Below are positions 25,766 to 34,028 of a stretch of DNA of 45,812 bases, piece after piece. The notes beneath the pieces are model-generated. The model was not told the DNA's origin. It saw only the letters and a program-made list of their open reading frames with translations, and searched no databases. A program made the position numbers and the translations under genes. The stretch's first letter is position 1. Each line of letters opens with the position of its first letter. The DNA comes from Moritella sp. F3 (GTDB lineage Bacteria > Pseudomonadota > Gammaproteobacteria > Enterobacterales > Moritellaceae): the NCBI RefSeq assembly GCF_015082335.1, contig NZ_BLRL01000022.1:1-45812 (forward strand). The letters are read 5' to 3'.

Positions 25766-28189
25766 TTAGCGGGCGAATAGCTTACACAATTGGAACAAGT
25801 CAGCCTGAATCGCCCCTGCAGTCACTTCTTTACCCGCGCCAGGTCCTTGGATAACTAATGGATTATGACGGTACCAGTGGCTATTAATCGAAAAGATATT
25901 GTCACACGGCAGTAAATTAGCAAACGGGTGTGTCGGTTCTAAAAATTCCAAACCAACCTGAGCAACGTCTTTATTGCTAAAGCTGGCCACGTAACGTAAG
26001 ACTAACCCCTGCTTTTTAGCTTTGTTAAACATGCGTAGTATTTTGTCGTCTAATTCTTCGCAATGCTCTAAAAACTCATCCACTTTAAAATCCATTAGCT
26101 CTGCAGTTACTAACGACTCTAATTTAATGTCGCTCAGTTCCATGTCGTAACCGGCTTCACGGCTCAAGATGAGCAATTTGCGTTGCACATCTTTACCCGA
26201 TAAATCCTCACGAGGATCTGGTTCAGTTAAACCTTGCTGCCAAGCTTGTTCAACTAATTGTGAGAATGCGATTTCACCATTATATTGCTGGAATAACCAA
26301 GATAAGGTACCCGAGAAAATACCACTCACCGCAGTAACTTGATCGCCACTGTGTTGCAGCATATCCATCGATGACTGGATTGGTAAGCCCGCGCCAACAG
26401 TGGCGTTATATAACCAGTGACTTTCGTTATCACTAAAACTTTGCTTAACGCGATTATAAAACTCGCTGCTCGCCGCGCCGGCAAATTTATTTGCCGAAAT
26501 AAGATGAAAACCATGTTGGGCAAATTCAGGATAATAATAGCTAATCGCTTCACTCGCCGTAATATCAATCACCACCAACTCGTCAAACGGATGCAAGGCT
26601 AAGTTAGATAATAACTGTTCCCAGACAAACGTTTCCGGTTGGAAGTTATCAAGTATCGTCGCTGCATCTAGGCCATTGAAATCGAGTACCCCGCCCTGTG
26701 AGCCATATACACCACATAAGTACAACTCGACGTTTTGTTGCTCGGGTACTTTATGCATTTGCTGGGCGAATAACGATAACCAACCAGCACCAATATTACC
26801 TTTACCAAATAGCACCACGCCAACACGCTTTGGCTGTTTGAATAGCACAGTGTGTAATTCTTTTAATAACGGCTCGAGTACAACTTTTTGCAATACTGCA
26901 CAAATACTTAAATGATTATCGCCAGTTTGTACGAAACTGAGATTATGTTCAGAAATTAGCTGATAAAACTGATGGGACTGCAACGCGTTTTCAGTCACAC
27001 CCGAGCCCACTAACGCCACCATACAAAAGCCACTGCGGGAATCAATAGCACTGATCTGTGGTTGTGCTTGCTGGTAAGCTAGTAATGCAGAAAGTGCAAA
27101 TTCAACTATCTCAGCCGTATAACCTAAACGCACAACATGTTCGGTTGGACGGCGTTTAATGCAAATTGGCGACAGCTGTTGCAGTGCTAATAAAGCAATC
27201 AACTGATTATATTGGGCTTGGTAATCAGCACTTTGTGAAAATTCAATATCGACTAAATACAGGTCATCAATCGAGGTAACAATTTTAGCGCCCTTGCCTT
27301 TGGGCAAACGACGGTGGATCTGCGTAGAGCCCTCGCTAGGCGTATAACTACAGCGTAACTGGACATGCTGTTTACTCGCCATTACCGGTTGTAAGGTACG
27401 GGCGTGTAATACAGGAGAGCCTAAACGAGCCAATTCAGCCGCTTCATCCAGCGATAATTTAGTTTGTAATTCAGCATCTTTAACGCGGCGTGGGTCTGCA
27501 CTAAATACCCCGGCAACATCACTCCAAATAGTGGTTTGACTCGCATCAACTAATGCACTTAATAACGTCGCAGAATAATCAGAGCCATTACGTCCTAATG
27601 TGACGGTGCGCTGTTGACTATCGCCTGCAATAAAGCCAGTGACGACAACACGATTATTGAGTGTGACTAAACACGCCGCTAATTTTTGACGCGATACGAT
27701 TTCATCAACAACAGGTTGCGCTGCTAATTCCGTAGTGAAGAACAAACGTGAATCTAAATCATCTGCAGGTAATTGATTTTGAGTCAACAAAGCCGCTAGC
27801 AATCGTGCAGACCATACTTCGCCGTGGGCAAGGATTTGATTTTTAGCGTAAACATCAAGGTTAGTTTCTAATAAATGGCTGATAGTATGAATGTCATCTT
27901 GCAGCGCAGCGGTGAGCTCTGCACATAATTCATCAATTAATAATTCAGCGATGAGCTTAGCTTGGTATTCACACGTGGCAATAAGTCGTTCAGGCGCAGC
28001 TTGATCACCATCTTCCGCGAGCTGTAACAACTCTAACAACTGGTTAGTTGTTTTACCTGCCGCAGAAACAACAATCAGATCTTGAGCCTGGGTATGTTCA
28101 CTAATAATCGCCGATACGCGACGATAACAAGTGGCATCCGCTAAACTACTGCCACCAAATTTATGAATACTGCGCTTCACTGCGTCCAT
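25766..28189 (-). CDS. metL: bifunctional aspartokinase II / homoserine dehydrogenase II
   Basis: Aspartate kinase (about 1-450) plus homoserine dehydrogenase (about 460-807), the first and third steps toward homoserine for methionine. 807 aa (E. coli MetL 810). Kinase motif HKFGGSSLAD (9-18); NAD loop GKGNIGAGWL starts the dehydrogenase, and NKFAGA, GAGLP and FSGTLSWLFQQY follow. Synteny with metJ and the MET boxes identify it as MetL rather than ThrA, and its ACT-like linker region is degenerate as in MetL. metB, which normally precedes it, is absent. SD GGGAGA before ATG. Confidence 0.95.
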   Translation of the reverse strand: MDAVKRSIHKFGGSSLADATCYRRVSAIISEHTQAQDLIVVSAAGKTTNQLLELLQLAEDGDQAAPERLIATCEYQAKLIAELLIDELCAELTAALQDDIHTISHLLETNLDVYAKNQILAHGEVWSARLLAALLTQNQLPADDLDSRLFFTTELAAQPVVDEIVSRQKLAACLVTLNNRVVVTGFIAGDSQQRTVTLGRNGSDYSATLLSALVDASQTTIWSDVAGVFSADPRRVKDAELQTKLSLDEAAELARLGSPVLHARTLQPVMASKQHVQLRCSYTPSEGSTQIHRRLPKGKGAKIVTSIDDLYLVDIEFSQSADYQAQYNQLIALLALQQLSPICIKRRPTEHVVRLGYTAEIVEFALSALLAYQQAQPQISAIDSRSGFCMVALVGSGVTENALQSHQFYQLISEHNLSFVQTGDNHLSICAVLQKVVLEPLLKELHTVLFKQPKRVGVVLFGKGNIGAGWLSLFAQQMHKVPEQQNVELYLCGVYGSQGGVLDFNGLDAATILDNFQPETFVWEQLLSNLALHPFDELVVIDITASEAISYYYPEFAQHGFHLISANKFAGAASSEFYNRVKQSFSDNESHWLYNATVGAGLPIQSSMDMLQHSGDQVTAVSGIFSGTLSWLFQQYNGEIAFSQLVEQAWQQGLTEPDPREDLSGKDVQRKLLILSREAGYDMELSDIKLESLVTAELMDFKVDEFLEHCEELDDKILRMFNKAKKQGLVLRYVASFSNKDVAQVGLEFLEPTHPFANLLPCDNIFSINSHWYRHNPLVIQGPGAGKEVTAGAIQADLFQLCKLFAR

Positions 28190-28237
28190 GCGTTCTCCCG
28201 AACTTAATATCGAATTGATGTATGACTAGTACCTCAA

Positions 28238-28267
28238 AACATACACCATTAAGTCACAATAGGTCAA
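28238..28267 (-). promoter_or_regulatory. metL promoter
   Basis: Minus-strand -35 TTGACC (28262-28267), 18-bp spacer, -10 TATGTT (28238-28243). The MET boxes begin one base upstream of the -35. Confidence 0.6.
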
Positions 28268-28268
28268 T

Positions 28269-28284
28269 AGACGTCTAGAGCTCT
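28269..28284. promoter_or_regulatory. MetJ operator between metL and metJ
   Basis: A perfect MET box AGACGTCT (28269-28276) is followed without gap by AGAGCTCT (6/8). The neighbouring octets match poorly (3/8), so I call two boxes. Placed between the divergent metL and metJ promoters, they would repress metL and allow metJ autoregulation. Confidence 0.85.
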
Positions 28285-28295
28285 TTACATACTGA

Positions 28296-28324
28296 TTGCC
28301 AACAATCAAATTCAAAGGTAGACT
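28296..28324 (+). promoter_or_regulatory. metJ promoter
   Basis: -35 TTGCCA (28296-28301), 17-bp spacer, -10 TAGACT (28319-28324), giving a leader of about 35 nt before the metJ ATG. Confidence 0.6.
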
Positions 28325-28366
28325 TATTACTTATTCATTAAATAATAATTTACGCAAAGGTCGAAA

Positions 28367-28693
28367 ATGACGAAGTGGAACGGCGAGTATATTAGTCCCT
28401 ATGCAGAACATGGGAAAAAGAGTGAACAGGTTAAGAAGATCACTGTTTCAATTCCTTTGAAAGTATTAAAAGTTCTGACAGATGAAAGAACTCGCCGTCA
28501 GATTAATAATCAACGTCATGCGACTAACAGTGAATTATTATGTGAAGCATTTTTACATGCTTACACTGGTCAGCCGCTACCTGCTGACGAAGATCTAACA
28601 AAAGATAAACCAGATAACATCCCTGCAGAAGCGAAAGCGCAAATGTTAGCGTTAGGCATTAATATTGATGATTATCTAGAGCAAGATGACTAA
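28367..28693 (+). CDS. metJ: methionine repressor MetJ
   Basis: Ribbon-helix-helix repressor that binds MET boxes with S-adenosylmethionine as co-repressor. 108 aa (E. coli 105). The DNA-binding beta strand KKITVSIPLKVLKVLTDERT and the helix QINNQRHATNSELLCEAFLH are strongly conserved. Divergent from metL, with its operator in between (28269-28284) and a second one before metF. Strong terminator downstream. SD AAGG before ATG. Confidence 0.98.
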   Translation: MTKWNGEYISPYAEHGKKSEQVKKITVSIPLKVLKVLTDERTRRQINNQRHATNSELLCEAFLHAYTGQPLPADEDLTKDKPDNIPAEAKAQMLALGINIDDYLEQDD

Positions 28694-28730
28694 TCAGTAA
28701 ATAAGCGATAAAGAATAGCGAAGCAGTTAT

Positions 28731-28767
28731 AAAAAAGGCACTCCTTTATGCAAGGAGTGCCTTTTTT
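28731..28767 (+). terminator. terminator after metJ
   Basis: Stem AAAAAGGCACTCCTT / AAGGAGTGCCTTTTT with a 5-nt loop, then T-run; symmetrical, so it may also stop transcripts from the minus-strand gene at 28881. Confidence 0.92.
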
Positions 28768-28880
28768 GATCTCAACAGTCTGCATACGTTATCTCAATGC
28801 AGCCCGTGAATAAATTCAAGCCAGAACCTAATCATTAAGCCTAAAGATAGGTTCGAAAGCTGACTTCTAAAGGTGAAGCC

Positions 28881-29507
28881 CTAAAAACTAAAAGGGGCCG
28901 CTCGGCCTTTTTTCTTTTCGGCTTTTTTAGGTTCAGCCACTTTTGCTGTCTGCGTTTGTTTTGCTGCAGGTTTTTTCTTTTTCTTCTTCTCAGGCTGTTC
29001 CCAAGTATCCGCGGCAGTGCTTTCAATCACAGGCTTAACAGCTGCAGGTTTTACAACAGGAGTTGGCGTGATAAAGGCAACATCAGCTTCAACATCTGTG
29101 CTTGTAGCAGTATCATTAGCAATGAAATCGTCTTCAGTCAGCTCATGTTCAGTCATGTATGCTGCAACAGAATCTGACTCAAGTGCAGCCGGATCAACAA
29201 ATTCATCTTCAGAAAAATCTTCGCCATCATCAGTCTCTGCATAATCAGCGTCATCATATGATGCTAACTCTTCGGCAGACATAACTTGATACGCTTCACC
29301 ATCAAAACCGATGATGTCACCAAACATAATTTTTTTACGTTTACGTGTTTCAACTTCACCGTTGACATAAACATAACCGTTAGCAATATGATTCTTTGCT
29401 TCACTGCCCGAGGTCACTAGGTTCTCAATTTTTAAAATTTTATATAATTCAATTGGTTCTTCAGAAACAACAACAGGGATGACTTCAATTTCGTATTCTT
29501 CAGACAT
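28881..29507 (-). CDS. S4-domain RNA-binding protein (YbcJ-like) with charged tail
   Basis: Not a gene of known function. From the ATG at 29505-29507 (AAGG five bases upstream; a TTG at 29528 is too near the promoter start) it has 208 aa. Residues about 15-75 are an S4 RNA-binding domain similar to E. coli YbcJ (ELYKILKIENLVTSGSEAKN, then VNGEVETRKRKKI). An acidic, low-complexity linker (about 84-143) and a Lys/Ala-rich tail with a run of six lysines (about 173-205) follow. YbcJ is only about 70 aa, so the extension is unusual. A GGCC-GAGC-GGCC hairpin in the last codons followed by T-rich sequence may act as terminator. It probably binds structured RNA; partner unknown. Confidence 0.85.
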   Translation of the reverse strand: MSEEYEIEVIPVVVSEEPIELYKILKIENLVTSGSEAKNHIANGYVYVNGEVETRKRKKIMFGDIIGFDGEAYQVMSAEELASYDDADYAETDDGEDFSEDEFVDPAALESDSVAAYMTEHELTEDDFIANDTATSTDVEADVAFITPTPVVKPAAVKPVIESTAADTWEQPEKKKKKKPAAKQTQTAKVAEPKKAEKKKGRAAPFSF

Positions 29508-29539
29508 GGAAACCTTAAATGTGGGCAATATAGCGGCTC

Positions 29540-29568
29540 TTTATACAAGTATAAGCGCAGAAATGCAA
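29540..29568 (-). promoter_or_regulatory. promoter of the S4-domain gene
   Basis: Minus-strand -35 TTGCAT (29563-29568), 17-bp spacer, -10 TATAAA (29540-29545). The start site would be near 29533, leaving a leader of about 25 nt, which supports the ATG at 29507. The -35 overlaps the foot of the hairpin at 29566-29594. Confidence 0.75.
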
Positions 29569-29625
29569 ACGCCAAGGAAAGACCTTGGCGTTTGTCAGAG
29601 CGATCAAATAGAATTATTTGATCGC
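29566..29625 (-). terminator. tandem hairpins after malic enzyme gene
   Basis: Two perfect stems in tandem: GCGATCAAATA / TATTTGATCGC (29600-29625, 4-nt loop), then CAAACGCCAAGG / CCTTGGCGTTTG (29566-29594, 5-nt loop). Both follow the malic enzyme stop on the minus strand. T-richness after the second is poor (CATTTCT), so termination may be partial or the pair may protect the mRNA end. Confidence 0.6.
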
Positions 29626-29639
29626 GTTACCGAGTAAAT

Positions 29640-30881
29640 TTACAGCATGTAATTTTCTGGTAACTCAATACGTGATACACCCGTTTCAACTGCGGCGAGC
29701 GCAACCGCACGTGCAACACGTGGTAATAAGCGTGGATCCATTGGCTTAGGAATAATATATTCCTTACCAAATACTAACGACGTAGTGCCAGATGCAGCCA
29801 GTACTGATTGCGGTACTTCTTCTTTCGCAATTTCACGAATGGCATGTACAGCTGCCACTTTCATCGCTTCATTGATCACACTAGCACGCGCGTCTAATGC
29901 ACCACGGAAAATGAACGGAAAGCACAACACGTTATTCACTTGGTTTGGATAATCAGAACGACCCGTTGCCATGATAAGATCTTGACGTGCACCATGTGCT
30001 AATTCAGGTTTTATTTCTGGATCAGGGTTTGAACAAGCAAAGATAATTGGGTTATCAGCCATTAATTTCACATCTTCAGCAGACAATACATTAGGACCAG
30101 ATACGCCAACAAATACATCTGCACCATTAATCGCATCTTGTAGCGTGCGTTTATCAGTGTTGTTAGCAAAACGCTGTTTGTATTCGTTAATATCATCACG
30201 ACGAGTGTGGATAACACCTTTACGATCTAACATGTAGATTTTTTCACGCTGCGCGCCACATGAAATTAATAATTCCATACAAGCGATTGCCGCTGCGCCA
30301 GCCCCCATACAAACAATCACAGCTTCAGCAATGTCTTTACCTTGGATATCGAGCGCATTAATCATGCCAGCTGCTGTTACAATAGCAGTACCGTGTTGAT
30401 CATCATGAAATACCGGGATCTTACAACGCGCAATCAAGGCTTTTTCAATCTCAAAACACTCTGGTGCTTTAATATCTTCTAAGTTAATGCCGCCGAATGT
30501 ATCAGCAATATTAGCTACCGTATCGATAAATTCTTCTGTCGTGCGGTGTTTAACTTCAATATCAATTGAATCAATATCAGCAAAGCGTTTAAACAATAGC
30601 GCTTTACCTTCCATGACTGGTTTTGACGCTAATGGACCTAAATTACCTAGGCCTAAAATAGCGGTACCGTTAGTGATAACAGCAACTAAGTTACCTTTAG
30701 CTGTATATTTATAAGCATCATCAGGATTAGCAGCGATTTCACGCACTGGTTCAGCGACACCTGGGCTATATGCTAGCGAAAGATCATCGGCTGTTTCTGC
30801 AGATGTAGTAAGTTGAATAGCAATTTTGCCTGGTTTTGGGTTCGCATGGTAATCCAATGCTTGCTGTCTAAGGTCTGACAT
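29640..30881 (-). CDS. maeB: malic enzyme (oxaloacetate-decarboxylating), short form
   Basis: Oxidatively decarboxylates malate to pyruvate, probably with NADP. 413 aa: signature SLAYSPGVAEP (35-45), KGNLVAVITNGTAILGLGN, metal site region FHDDQHGTAIV, and the Rossmann loop VCMGAGAAAIAC. It equals the catalytic part of E. coli MaeB but lacks the phosphotransacetylase-like C-terminal domain, so acetyl-CoA-type regulation through that domain is not expected. Lies between rpmE and the S4-domain gene. Cofactor choice is inferred, not read from sequence. Confidence 0.9.
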   Translation of the reverse strand: MSDLRQQALDYHANPKPGKIAIQLTTSAETADDLSLAYSPGVAEPVREIAANPDDAYKYTAKGNLVAVITNGTAILGLGNLGPLASKPVMEGKALLFKRFADIDSIDIEVKHRTTEEFIDTVANIADTFGGINLEDIKAPECFEIEKALIARCKIPVFHDDQHGTAIVTAAGMINALDIQGKDIAEAVIVCMGAGAAAIACMELLISCGAQREKIYMLDRKGVIHTRRDDINEYKQRFANNTDKRTLQDAINGADVFVGVSGPNVLSAEDVKLMADNPIIFACSNPDPEIKPELAHGARQDLIMATGRSDYPNQVNNVLCFPFIFRGALDARASVINEAMKVAAVHAIREIAKEEVPQSVLAASGTTSLVFGKEYIIPKPMDPRLLPRVARAVALAAVETGVSRIELPENYML

Positions 30882-31224
30882 ACGCAGTATCCTGAATGAA
30901 ATGAATGCACATAACTCACCGTCTTAGTTCAAGAATAACAAGCAGTGAGAAACAACGTTGGGGAATTAACTAATAATCGAATGTAACGCCAAATATTTAA
31001 CTTTAATTTAACACAGCTCACTTTTGTTTTACACTGAGCTAAACCGGTTAATAATATTGTTGGCATGATTCTACATTAATTTAAGTTGTTTATTCTACCT
31101 TTGCACTGGTACGAAGTGTTTATTTTTATATGTTTTGCTAATTTTAGAAGAAGATTTTTATAGAAATGAAATTAATGAGGTTAAATTTAAGTTTTATAAA
31201 TGTTTCAAATTATTTTCTAGGTAT
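30882..31224. other. intergenic, no gene recognised
   Basis: A/T-rich gap of about 340 bases between the malic enzyme gene and the rpmE terminator. It must hold the malic enzyme promoter, but no clear -35/-10 pair stands out. A short inverted repeat AGCTCA/TGAGCT (31015-31040) is present. No ORF with a ribosome binding site is seen. Confidence 0.5.
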
Positions 31225-31252
31225 AAAAAAAGGCACCCTAAGGTACCTTTTT
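31225..31252 (-). terminator. terminator after rpmE
   Basis: On the minus strand AAAAAGGTACC-TTAG-GGTGCCTTTTTTT forms an 11-position stem with one G-U pair and a T-run. The G-U pair exists only in the minus-strand RNA, which fixes the direction toward rpmE. Confidence 0.88.
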
Positions 31253-31285
31253 GACTCACTGCAATAAATTGTATAAATACAATTA

Positions 31286-31498
31286 TTATTTTGCAGAAAG
31301 AGCGCCAAAACGCTTGTTGAATTTGTCAACACGACCGCCAGTATCAACAGTACGTTGCTTACCAGTGTAGAATGGGTGACAGTTTGAACATACGTCTAGA
31401 GTGATATTTTTGCCACGAGTAGAACCCATAGTGAAAACGTTACCGCATGAACATTTAGCTTCAATAGCTGAGTACTCTGGGTGGATACCTTGTTTCAT
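31286..31498 (-). CDS. rpmE: 50S ribosomal protein L31 (zinc form)
   Basis: bL31, 70 aa as in E. coli, with inter-subunit bridge function. Zinc ligands C16, C18, C37 and C40 (CSCG ... CSNC) mark the C+ form; such paralogs serve as a zinc store and are replaced by the C- form under zinc starvation in some bacteria. C-terminal FNKRFG motif present. Divergent from priA, the same neighbour as in E. coli. Confidence 0.98.
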   Translation of the reverse strand: MKQGIHPEYSAIEAKCSCGNVFTMGSTRGKNITLDVCSNCHPFYTGKQRTVDTGGRVDKFNKRFGALSAK

Positions 31499-31577
31499 AG
31501 AAACCTCAATTTAGGTTATGTCGCCATCTGAAACACTGCCAGACACCACATAAAGTTATAGAATTTTTAGGCTGCGA

Positions 31578-31607
31578 ATAATATAGGATCTTACCCCCTA
31601 ATATCAA
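31578..31607 (-). promoter_or_regulatory. rpmE promoter
   Basis: Minus-strand -35 TTGATA (31602-31607), 18-bp spacer, -10 TATTAT (31578-31583). A TATATT shifted by two bases is an alternative -10 with a 16-bp spacer. Confidence 0.65.
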
Positions 31608-31730
31608 TAGCTGATGCATAAATAAACTGCATTTAGAACATTAAATAGAAAATATCAAGACATTACCCAGTTAACCGCCGTAAACTGTTTACTGAAATAC
31701 CGATTTAAGTCGTAAAAGAGAGTTGAGTTC

Positions 31731-33932
31731 ATGCCCGTTGTCGCCGTTGCCGTTCCAGTACATTTAAGCAGAAGCTTTGATTATATCTATTCAGATGATA
31801 TTCACATCGAACCAGGTATGCGTATCTGTGTGCCTTTTATGAATAAGCAACTCATTGGCATTGCCCTGGCAACTAAAAACGACAGTGAGTTTCCACTGGC
31901 AAAACTCAAGTCCATTATCAATGTACTTGATGAGAATGCTATTTTATCAACAGACATGTTGGCCTTTTTTAATTGGTGCGCCGACTATTACCATTACCCA
32001 ATAGGTGAAGTCATTGCACAAGCATTGCCGGTTTTATTACGTAAATTAGAATCCGCTAAATTAAACAGTTACACTTTTTGGCAATTAACCGATAACGCTC
32101 ACCAATTAACAATGCCGGAGTTAAACCGGTTAACCCCTGCGCAGTTACAGACCATCAAATTACTGGCAGAAACAGGGTTAACGCAGTCACATTTAAAATT
32201 AGCTAATATAAAATCAACGACCATCAAGGCACTGCAAGATAAAGGCCTAATCAGCCAAGAGTATATTGAGATCCAAGATAACGATGCCCAACATTGGCGT
32301 CAAAACTTGGTTGTCAGTGACAATCGCCCCTCACTTAACACCGAACAAGCGATCACGATTGCCGCCATTGATATCAACCATTTTGCCACTTACCTACTCG
32401 ATGGTGTGACAGGCAGTGGAAAGACTGAAGTTTATTTAAATGTGATCGAAAAAGTATTAAAAACAGGTAAACAAGCGTTAGTCATCGTGCCCGAGATTGG
32501 TCTTACGCCACAAACCATTTCACGCTTCAAACGCCGTTTCAATGTACCCATTGTAGCCCTACATTCAGGTCTAAATGACGCAGAACGTCGCGAAGCTTGG
32601 TTAGAGGCGCAAGCTGGTGTGGCAGGTATCGTCATTGGTACGCGATCTGCCATTTTTACTCCGATGCATGATTTAGGCGTGATAATTATTGATGAAGAGC
32701 ATGACGGGTCACTGAAGCAACAAGAAACATTCCGTTATCACGCCCGCGATCTGGCGATTGTCAGAGCGCATCGTAATAATATTGCCGTGGTACTAGGTTC
32801 TGCAACACCAGCACTAGAAACCCTGCACAATGCCAAGACAGGTAAATATCGTCACTTGCAGCTGACTCAACGCGCGGGTAATGCCCAGATGCCAATTCAT
32901 CACCTGATCGATATTAAGAATCAGTCTTTAAACTCAGGGTTGTCGACTGAATTTATCGCGTTAATGGCAACGCACTTAGCAGCGGGAAATCAAGTTCTGC
33001 TGTTTCTAAATCGCCGAGGCTATGCGCCCGCGGTCATGTGTCATACCTGTGGTTCAATGGCAGAGTGTCAGCGCTGTAATACTTATTACACTTACCATCA
33101 GTCTCGTAATATATTGCACTGTCATCATTGCGATGAACAGTTTCCAAAACCACGTCGCTGCCCAAGCTGCGATTCCAACGAGATCATCACTGCAGGTTTT
33201 GGTACCGAGCAACTCGAGGCCATGCTTACCGAACATTTTCCGCAATACCCGATTATCCGTATTGATCGAGATAGTACCAGCCGTAAAGGCAGTTTAGAAA
33301 AAGCATTAGAAGCAGTACGCAAACGTGAGTTCCGTATTTTGATTGGCACTCAGATGTTAGCCAAAGGGCATCACTTCCCCGACGTTACTTTAGTTGGCTT
33401 GATTGATGTCGATAGCGCCCTGTTCAGCAGCGACTTTCGTGCGCCAGAAAAGCTCGCGCAATTGTTTGTACAAGTATCAGGTCGCGCAGGCCGAGCAGCT
33501 AAACAAGGTGAAGTTGCGATTCAAACCCACCACCCTGAACACGAGCTGATCCAAGATTTGATCAATAATGGCTATAGCCACTTTGCTCAAACCGCATTAC
33601 ATGCGCGTTCGATGGCGAGTTTACCGCCTTATAGCTTCCAGGCTTTATTCCGATCAGAAGCACACCAGTTCAGTGAAGCCAACGCTTTTTTAGTCGACAT
33701 AAAACAACTGGTGCAAGAATATAATCACAACCCACAACTGCTTTGTTTAGGCCCTATGCCTGCACCAATGGAGAAACGCGCAGGAAAGTATCGTTTACAG
33801 CTTTTACTGCAAAGCCCGCAACGTCAGCATATCACTCATTTATTACGCCAAATAATGCCCAAAATTGAAGCATTAAAGTCTGCACGTAAAGCCCGTTGGT
33901 CGTTAGATGTGGATCCAACTGAAATGTTGTAA
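31731..33932 (+). CDS. priA: primosomal protein N' (replication restart helicase PriA)
   Basis: 3'-5' superfamily-2 helicase that recognises stalled forks and reloads the replisome. 733 aa (E. coli 732). N-terminal 3'-DNA-binding domain (about 1-105), Walker A GVTGSGKT (225-232), DEEH box (321-324), eight zinc cysteines in four pairs (437/440, 446/449, 464/467, 477/480), and helicase motif QVSGRAGRA. Divergent from rpmE and followed by argS. Start ATG at 31731 behind GAGAG. Complete. Confidence 0.98.
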   Translation: MPVVAVAVPVHLSRSFDYIYSDDIHIEPGMRICVPFMNKQLIGIALATKNDSEFPLAKLKSIINVLDENAILSTDMLAFFNWCADYYHYPIGEVIAQALPVLLRKLESAKLNSYTFWQLTDNAHQLTMPELNRLTPAQLQTIKLLAETGLTQSHLKLANIKSTTIKALQDKGLISQEYIEIQDNDAQHWRQNLVVSDNRPSLNTEQAITIAAIDINHFATYLLDGVTGSGKTEVYLNVIEKVLKTGKQALVIVPEIGLTPQTISRFKRRFNVPIVALHSGLNDAERREAWLEAQAGVAGIVIGTRSAIFTPMHDLGVIIIDEEHDGSLKQQETFRYHARDLAIVRAHRNNIAVVLGSATPALETLHNAKTGKYRHLQLTQRAGNAQMPIHHLIDIKNQSLNSGLSTEFIALMATHLAAGNQVLLFLNRRGYAPAVMCHTCGSMAECQRCNTYYTYHQSRNILHCHHCDEQFPKPRRCPSCDSNEIITAGFGTEQLEAMLTEHFPQYPIIRIDRDSTSRKGSLEKALEAVRKREFRILIGTQMLAKGHHFPDVTLVGLIDVDSALFSSDFRAPEKLAQLFVQVSGRAGRAAKQGEVAIQTHHPEHELIQDLINNGYSHFAQTALHARSMASLPPYSFQALFRSEAHQFSEANAFLVDIKQLVQEYNHNPQLLCLGPMPAPMEKRAGKYRLQLLLQSPQRQHITHLLRQIMPKIEALKSARKARWSLDVDPTEML

Positions 33933-33960
33933 GGATATCGGCATTTATCCGTTGATTAGC

Positions 33961-33989
33961 TAGTCAAATGGCCCTAATCACGCTAAAAT
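33961..33989 (+). promoter_or_regulatory. argS promoter
   Basis: -35 TAGTCA (4/6, 33961-33966), 17-bp spacer, -10 TAAAAT (33984-33989), in the 96-bp gap after priA. argS therefore probably has its own transcript, with ftsN following. Confidence 0.55.
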
Positions 33990-34028
33990 GTTGGATCTAT
34001 TTTTCATCATTGCTAGCGAAGAGAATCC

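Noticed and set aside
28731..28767. Repeated strong hairpins at gene ends read as a dispersed repeat family
   Set aside because: The stem sequences differ from one another; they are individual rho-independent terminators, not copies of an element.
29600..29625. Possible transposon end or attachment site
   Set aside because: No transposase, no target duplication and no partner repeat elsewhere in the window; a simple hairpin explains it.
31013..31045. tRNA-like D-arm motif (TAGCTCAGT on the minus strand)
   Set aside because: No acceptor stem, anticodon arm or TTC-loop follows; it is part of a short inverted repeat AGCTCA/TGAGCT.
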